DNA from: Siphonodentalium dalli
Taxonomy: Eukaryota > Mollusca > Scaphopoda > Gadilida > Siphonodentaliidae
Length of the DNA: 64,000 bases
Reading direction: 5' to 3'
Assembly (NCBI GenBank): GCA_032622095.1
Contig: CP136068.1
Location: 122,395,989-122,459,988 of the forward strand
Positions 57,851 through 64,000 of the stretch are shown piece after piece; position 1 is the stretch's first letter; the number at the start of each line of letters is the position of its first letter. Both the position numbers and the translations under genes were made by a program. The notes beneath the pieces are model-generated. The model did not search any database. It saw nothing but the letters and a program-made list of their open reading frames with translations, and was not told the DNA's origin.

Positions 57851-60039
57851 ATAATATGACCGAAAGTAGGAAGTTACTCTACTTTTGGTCTAAATAATAT
57901 GATCATATGCTAGCGTAATAAACGAACCAAAGCGAAACCACTCATATGAGGGTAGCTGTGCATGGCTTTTTTTATATCAAAATCAGTTTATAGATTTTCT
58001 GGTATTCCCTCCAAATAAGATTCAAATAAGGCTATATTTCCTGGGTTCGTCGAATGAATGGACCCCAATCGTAATTTCGAGTATAAATTAAGCAAATCGT
58101 ACTTCCGGATAGTCTTGATCGACAGCTAGACTATTCATGGTTATAAACTACTAGTACCAACATCAAAGTGAAAATAGTTATACCTTGTCGAGAGGGGGAC
58201 GGAAACATCTTTAATGAATTTAACCATGCATTTCTTTTCTTGATGCTGAGTGAGCACTGCGGCGTTGATACTATACCGAGAAGCGTTTCCATTTCATAGC
58301 TGTGATTTCATTCAAAGGTGTCACCGTGTCGATTTCAACGAAAATCGACGAACAACGTCATCGTGTAACTTTCCCCATTGACCGAGTTCGCCTGAATGTA
58401 CATCTGCTTTGTTCATAATTATGTGTTTCCTTTCGATTCCAGAAAATAGTATAGTTATGGATTATCACATGCATGTATGTACTATATTGTCTTATGATAA
58501 CAATTAATTCCTTATTGAATATATGTTATTTCGTTTCGCACAGTACCGCACCGTACCAAGTGCTGTACATCAAATACCCACCTTCGCACAGTAGAACGGT
58601 AAATTCGTGATGACATTCGTATTATATTTCACATAATGAATTTCGATTACTTTTCACTCGCCCCGATGTGTGTAGACTGTAGTTACTATAGTATCGTTAT
58701 TTATTGTGTCTTATTTGCGCAATAAAAGGTAAACTACGAATGAACTTACTTCATAATTCTCATTTGCAATACCAGTAACCGAAAGACACAGTAACAAGAT
58801 TTTCCTATTACGACATTAATGCTTAAGCCCACCGATCTACTGTGCGACAAAATTGGTCGCGAAATTCAAAACAGCTGTGTCGTATTAGATAATAATTGGT
58901 GACGTCACAAAATCAGATATAGTCTATATACGACCCAGTCTGGAGTAAACAACATACCCACATATAAAAAAATAGTGGGTCTGACGACCTTTCGTTCAGT
59001 TTTCATTTCCCAAACCCGGGATTCCTTGTAATTACCGCCAATCAAAACTTAGCTCCAAGATATGTGTGCCCCAATAAAAAACTAGTAACATGTCACGTGC
59101 TCTCGGTGTGGAAATTCCGAAGGTGTGGCTAAATGTTGTTAAAATAGTATCCATGACGTCATGTTATACCGGAAGAGAAATTCACAAATCGACAAATAAA
59201 GTAGATTGTTGACGAGCGGTCGAAAGTTTAAAATCAAGAATCACCGGAATTTGGATTGCAGGCAACTGTAATTAGGGTACAACTGGCCAATCTTTGGAGC
59301 TAATAATACGGCTGTGTAAGGTCGGGAGGGTTTCGGTGGGGTTGGTGGTAGAATTGTGTTGCTCTACGCTCGTTTTGGCTGCGGTGGTACTACTGTCGGT
59401 ACTGGGGAACTGATAGATCGTTTTGTTATGTCATTTAACTTTTTTTTAGTTATGTAGTTGTTTTAGCAGATAGTCCCGACATTCATGTATTTTTGATTCG
59501 TGGCCGTTGATTTGTGTTATTTTTTGACAACATGGGCGACAAATCGCCTGGCCAAGCTAAAAAATAATTCGTTCTGAGTCCAAGAGATCCACATAAATTG
59601 ACATTTTTTATAATTTCAAGAAGATCTGTCTTAGTTATTGTACATATTATTTTGGATCCCGGAAGCTAGCTGTTTCCCTTTATTGTCCGTCAGTAAAACA
59701 ACCGCCGAACGAAAATTCACAAAACCCTGCAACTATTAATTCCGATTCTTAGAATCGGCTTCACAGGGTTGAAGCGGCCATGACGGCACTGGCACGTGAC
59801 CATGTTTACGCCTGTCAATCACAACTAATTTCAGATTTATATATAGTGCCGTGTGACGTAATTTGGGGGAAGCCCACAACCGTTCAGAAATGAAAAGTTG
59901 ATGGGAATGCAATAGACTCAGTATCAGTATGAATCAGAGTGTATGTTTACATAGACTGTATACGACCCAAAGCTTTGGTTCGTTATAACACATTTGACAC
60001 TAAATATTGCTTCGAGTATGGAATTATCAAAACAAATTG
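57851..60039. other. 2.2-kb stretch without recognised gene; promoter-like words at 58.9-59.2 kb
   Basis: TGACGTCA palindromes near 58909 and 59154, GCCAATCA (a CCAAT box) near 59038 and CACGTG near 59096 cluster in ~260 bp. A start with good context (CAACATGGGC, 59532) opens only 11 codons (to 59567). A regulatory role is inference. No conserved exon follows in any frame I could recognise. Confidence 0.3.
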
Positions 60040-60710
60040 AATCTACTACCTGTGACTTCCAACTGTTGAATATTTTAACCGAAGTTCGGGTGAACCACTG
60101 CCCCTAATCCCAGTCAATTAAACAAGCAAACGAAGATGTATGACACCATTGATGAGTTTCCCTTATACTCTGAAATTATTCTTCCTAGCATAATTCGAGA
60201 GCTTGTTCACTCTTATATAGGACTATAGATATTCAAGTTTCCACAAATTGTAAATTTCATTCGGTTTCGATTCCATTTTGGAGGGCCATTTTGGGAGAGA
60301 CATTCTAACGATATGTTTTACGACTAAGCGTTGTTTGTGTGTATTTAATTTTATTACAAATTTGGTAATAGTTGGTGCATCTACGACAGACATTCAGAAT
60401 TTTTCGATACCAACTACCATCATGGACATTTGCGGACTTTGGATATGTTATATAGGATATATTCTCTTTAATTGGAATAAAAACCAACTGAGTTAAAGTT
60501 TTGTCTAGGTTGACCGGAACTTGACCCTAAAATGTTAGTTTATCGACCAGACTATACGTGGAGATTGTTCATCCATCACACTTTAGTATCGCCCTTTTGT
60601 CAATGATTGTTATCGGCATCCACTTTCTGTGAAAGCTTGCCACAGGAGACAGACTGGTGCTTTAGCAGTCACGCAAAGGCTACATGTACACTTCCTTAAG
60701 GCGGCGCAAA
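60040..60710 (+). repeat. Dispersed repeat G, copy 4, interrupted by element F fragment
   Basis: 60060-60149 ('ttttaaccgaagtt', 'gcccctaatcccagtca') and 60557-60710 ('gtggagattgttcatccat', 'tgattgttatcgg', 'cagtcacgcaa') are the two ends of repeat G with foreign DNA between. Confidence 0.6.
60150..60556 (-). mobile_element. Element F, ~400-bp end fragment
   Basis: Follows the right end of the 48.8-52.6 kb copy: 'aattcgagagcttgttcact', 'tgtaaatttcattcgg', 'ttttacgactaagcg', ending CGACCAGACTA. The rest of the element is absent. Confidence 0.65.
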
Positions 60711-61468
60711 GATAAATTATTTCAACACTAATGAAATTTATATTTAAATTTATATAATTTATATTTAACTACGATATTCATAAAACAAAATATTACCGCA
60801 ATCAATTATCTTTGAAATCGTTTGTGTACGAATGTGCAAGCCGAACGCATATAGAAAAGATCAATGCTTTGAGAGGTGACCAATGGTGAAGTTTAAGGAG
60901 TAATGGGGTGCTTTGACAAAAGCGTTGTTAAACCCATAGCACAACAACGCGATAAAAACATTTTTATATAAAAAACAGATACCCTCAACACAAGAACTGG
61001 AACCAGCTACCAATCCAGCATATGTGTTGTTTAATGATATAGATGTACGCACAAAGACACTGAAATTATACTGTATTTATTGTTTTTGACAGCAGACGGT
61101 TTTTGTTATTTTATATCATTAATAAACACTGATCAACATTATCGCATACAAGGAGAGTGAATGGTTAGTACATGTGGAAGGACCCCGCCCCGTCTTTGAT
61201 GTCACTGTTGATACATTATTGTTACAATGAGTTGTTTGTAATGACTACATGTATGTTTGTATGACATCACTTTATAGAGTGCAAGTACATTATTTAAATA
61301 AAAATTACTTTAAACATTCAATATTGATTGTCATGGCAATTTTTTCAGAAACATCTTCCAGAATTGAAGCTGCATCCTCCAACATAGATTATGGGTTCCT
61401 TGAAAAGCTAGAGCAGTGATCTAGTTCAAATACTCGTTTATTTTGTTTATTTTGTGGGAAATATTGTA
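60711..61468. other. Intergenic, nothing recognised
   Basis: No gene or repeat partner seen. Confidence 0.4.
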
Positions 61469-61814
61469 TTAAAGGCACGGATGGCCTTCACGGTTGGTAT
61501 GCTGTGGTGTGCCATAAACAGAAAGAATATTCAGATAAATACATATTTTGTTCTTATACCAATCATAAATATCACGTAAATAATATGTTATTGTCAAGTT
61601 CGTACGCTGTGTTATGTAAACAAAAGCCAGGTTTTTGGCTTTTGTTTACATAACAAAGCATACTCACTTGACAATCATACTATTTACGCGATATATATGA
61701 TTGGTATAAGAAAACAGTATATTTATATTTTAATATTCTTTCTTTTTATGGCAGTTTTAACGGGTGTGACTATTTTAAGAGCAATACCAACCACGAAGGC
61801 CACCCGTGTCTTAA
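61469..61814. mobile_element. TTAA-type foldback family M, full copy (346 bp)
   Basis: TTAA both sides; TTAAAGGCACGGATGGCCTT pairs with the complement of TTAAGACACGGGTGGCC at the right. The arms (~165 bp) meet at GCCAGGTTTTTGGC. The right arm has ~15 extra bases ('gttttaacgggtgtgac'). A 69-codon frame across the right arm is incidental. Confidence 0.8.
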
Positions 61815-62077
61815 AAGACATTTTTGACACTTCCTTCAAAACAACACTTCCTGGTTTTCAAATTAAAGTCCACGTTCTTTATCAAAGTGAATCTCTGAAC
61901 AAATAAACTAATAGTGTACTAGATCACAATATTAACCTTCTGTTGTTGTGATTGTCATAAGGATTCAGCTACAGTTTGATTTAATTTGATTTTTCGATAT
62001 AGACTTTCTGTTCAAAAACAAGTCTCCTAATTCTGATTGTGTGAATTATCTCCCTTTGAATCCAGCAGTAGCAAAAG

Positions 62078-62531
62078 TTAAAGGTACTCAATCCGATTGA
62101 TCACCCCTAAATTACTATTTCTTTGGCTTTTGTGGTAAAATATATTTGATTCGAGTCGAGGAACCCACCCATCAAAGCTCAGAGTGATCAGATATCGAGT
62201 TTTGAAGTTTGTTAATTCTGGAGATGTGGACCAGAACCACGTGCTCAAACAGACAAATTGCGGGTGTAAGATGGATAACTCTAACATCAAGTGGTTATTA
62301 TTGTTAATTGTAACCACTTGATTTTCGGGTTATCCATCTTAAAACCGCAATTTGTCCGTTCGAGCACGTGGTTCTGGTCCACAACTCAAAAAATTAACAA
62401 ACTTCAAAAATCGATATCTGATCACCCTGTGCTTTAATGGGTGGGTTCCTCGACTCGAATCAAATAGTTTTTACCCCCAAAACCAAAGAAATAGTAATTT
62501 AGGAGCGTCTAATATGATTGAGTACCTCTAA
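62078..62531. mobile_element. Family C foldback, 454 bp
   Basis: Both arms correspond to the right half of family C copies 1 and 2: 'aaattactatttctttgg', 'gaggaacccacccatcaaag', 'gatggataactct', joined head to head near 62297. Outer ends are TTAAAGGTACTCAATCCGAT and GATTGAGTACCTCTAA. Confidence 0.85.
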
Positions 62532-62716
62532 GTATGTAAAGTTTAGTATACATGTAAATAGGGACCAGCCTATCTTCTCCTTAAAATGTGGCACATATCC
62601 ACGTTTTTGTCCAAGGGAGAAGTGATTTCTCTCTCATATACCATTATACATATGCCTCAACAGCATACGTGAAGTGTATTTACTAATTATAATGATGTAT
62701 TTGCCCATTATATAGA

Positions 62717-62839
62717 GTTATGTTGGGATATAAGATTTTTATGAAACGAGTATGATAAATTTGATTCACAACGAGTCGTAGACGAGTTGTGAATCATATT
62801 TATCAAGCGAGTTTCATAAAATCTTATATCCAACATAAC
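62717..62839. repeat. 123-bp hairpin
   Basis: GTTATGTTGGGATATAAGAT pairs with its complement ending at 62839, with few mismatches and a short loop near 62778. No relative in the window. Confidence 0.75.
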
Positions 62840-64000
62840 GAGTTGAAGATCTTGTATATCACATGAAAAAGTGGAGCTTTATGCCTTTTTTAATAAATCA
62901 AACTCCTTAAAAGAAGCTGAAAATGCATGCAAAATGCATACATGCACGGCGTTGGCTGAGAGGCTTCACACCCGTATACGACAGTATTGCGCGCTCTCGC
63001 TGGCGACGAAAAATATAGTCCCCCAATTTTCCTCTTTGTTTTTGGGGCTATTGTCATTAGTGTAACGAAGATGGGCAATAGTTTAACTTTAGTGAGCAAA
63101 GCAATCATTTTGTAATGTCTGGTGTTGGAGTCAAGCGCGGCTTTTCATAATAGTATTAATCTGCGCGGTAATTGTTTTGGCGCGATGCCAAGTATCCCGG
63201 GAAGTACGCGCCTATTCGTCACTACTGAGAGATAAGGAAATATGTAATGGCCTTTTTAAAGATATAGTAGGGGTTTCATGTGACATAATGGTATTATGCA
63301 CAGGCAATTGTGTTGCATAATACTTTTTGGATCACAGAATGTGCTGCTAGAGATTAAATCTAACTTAAGCCTTTATGACTTCATCATGATAATAGTCAAT
63401 TTCTCCCAAATAATCTAATAGAGAGACTTCTCCCAATTTGAACACTCTAGTCTGGTCCCTAAATACAAATCAGTGCCATCAAGTCTTACTAATTTCAAGC
63501 TGTGAGGATATGGCATGTCTGTGAGAGTGGAAAACCGGCCACTTGAGTGCCATCTTAATGCTTATTGGGTGCCATGCAAAACGCATAATGCGATGTGTGT
63601 ACAGTTAATCATCACCGCGGAGGCTATTATATAATATGCGAAGGTCAGACATCTCATCCATATCTGGAATCCTAAACGAGAATTATTCTTAAGATATCTG
63701 CAGACAGAACAAACACTCAAAATGGTCCATGCTGGGTGGGTAAACATGGCCGTTTCCACATAATGTGAAGCTAACTGCGTTCAAGATTGACGTACGTGAT
63801 GGCATGCCCCGTCTTTTATATGTAGGTGTCATTTCAATATCAAGACGCCACCGGTTACAATTTTCCTCGAATGTTGCCTATGTATAATGTGGGTTATTTA
63901 CAGGATGTGGAAACGCATGTGGGTATTTCTCACATGCGGGGCCGTTAATTGCGTTTCGGTGGTATGGATTCATTGTGTGGGACTGTGTGAATGAATTAAT
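62840..64000. other. Intergenic to window end, nothing recognised
   Basis: Frames of 64-72 codons on both strands lack family features. A short hairpin CGCATGTG-9-CACATGCG lies near 63913-63938. Confidence 0.45.

Noticed and set aside
59532-59567. 11-codon frame with strong start context as a gene
   Set aside because: Too short, no continuing splice donor, no recognisable peptide.

Overview
The window looks like AT-rich, non-coding nuclear DNA from an invertebrate animal. A lophotrochozoan, most likely a mollusc and perhaps a bivalve, is my inference. It rests on the style of the LINE reverse-transcriptase C-terminal fragments, the Helitron-like ends, the TTAA-type MITEs and the many minisatellites. 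I found no intact host gene. The only protein signatures I can name are three decayed LINE (non-LTR retrotransposon) C-terminal fragments, at 7.2-8.0, 17.2-17.6 and 29.3-29.9 kb. Most other open frames lie in repeats or are not recognisable.

Layout. 0-9 kb: a hAT-like foldback; a ~1.74-kb tandem duplication (1616-3354 and 3355-5530) whose junction lies inside a MITE and a Helitron; a complete 296-bp Helitron-like element; and a 5'-truncated LINE between 352-bp direct repeats. The left repeat carries a MITE and the right repeat is its empty site. 9-13 kb: paired TA-flanked MITEs, a 15-bp minisatellite in two duplicated blocks and a 153-bp tandem repeat. 15-18 kb: a 20-unit 59/63-bp array, a 215-bp near-perfect TTAA palindrome, and a LINE remnant with a ~600-bp GAT-type expansion. 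19-24 kb: three copies of MITE family A and one of family B. 24-31 kb: a TIR element filled with palindromic 18-mers, then 108-bp, ~200-bp, ~170-bp and 77-bp tandem arrays, a LINE remnant and a TTAA element. 33-38 kb: a 115-bp composite tandem repeat, a (TAG)n tract, MITE B copy 2 and a ~1.3-kb 19-bp minisatellite. 40-53 kb: two inverted copies of a ~2.2-kb non-coding TIR element, one split by a 1.7-kb insertion, with Tc1/mariner-like hairpin MITEs between them. 53-64 kb: a GC-rich foldback, a tRNA-derived SINE, a four-copy dispersed repeat and several large TTAA-flanked foldbacks.

How the parts relate. Nothing here forms a pathway. The window records layered transposition: elements inserted into other elements, and duplicates that preserve empty sites. 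The most interesting signals are (i) a hairpin core shared by two MITE families with unrelated outer ends, (ii) three foldback families ending in the same TTAAAGG motif, (iii) a LINE insertion with unusually long flanking direct repeats, and (iv) in-window evidence for TTAA-specific insertion. All calls come from reading the sequence by eye; percentages are estimates and no database search was possible.
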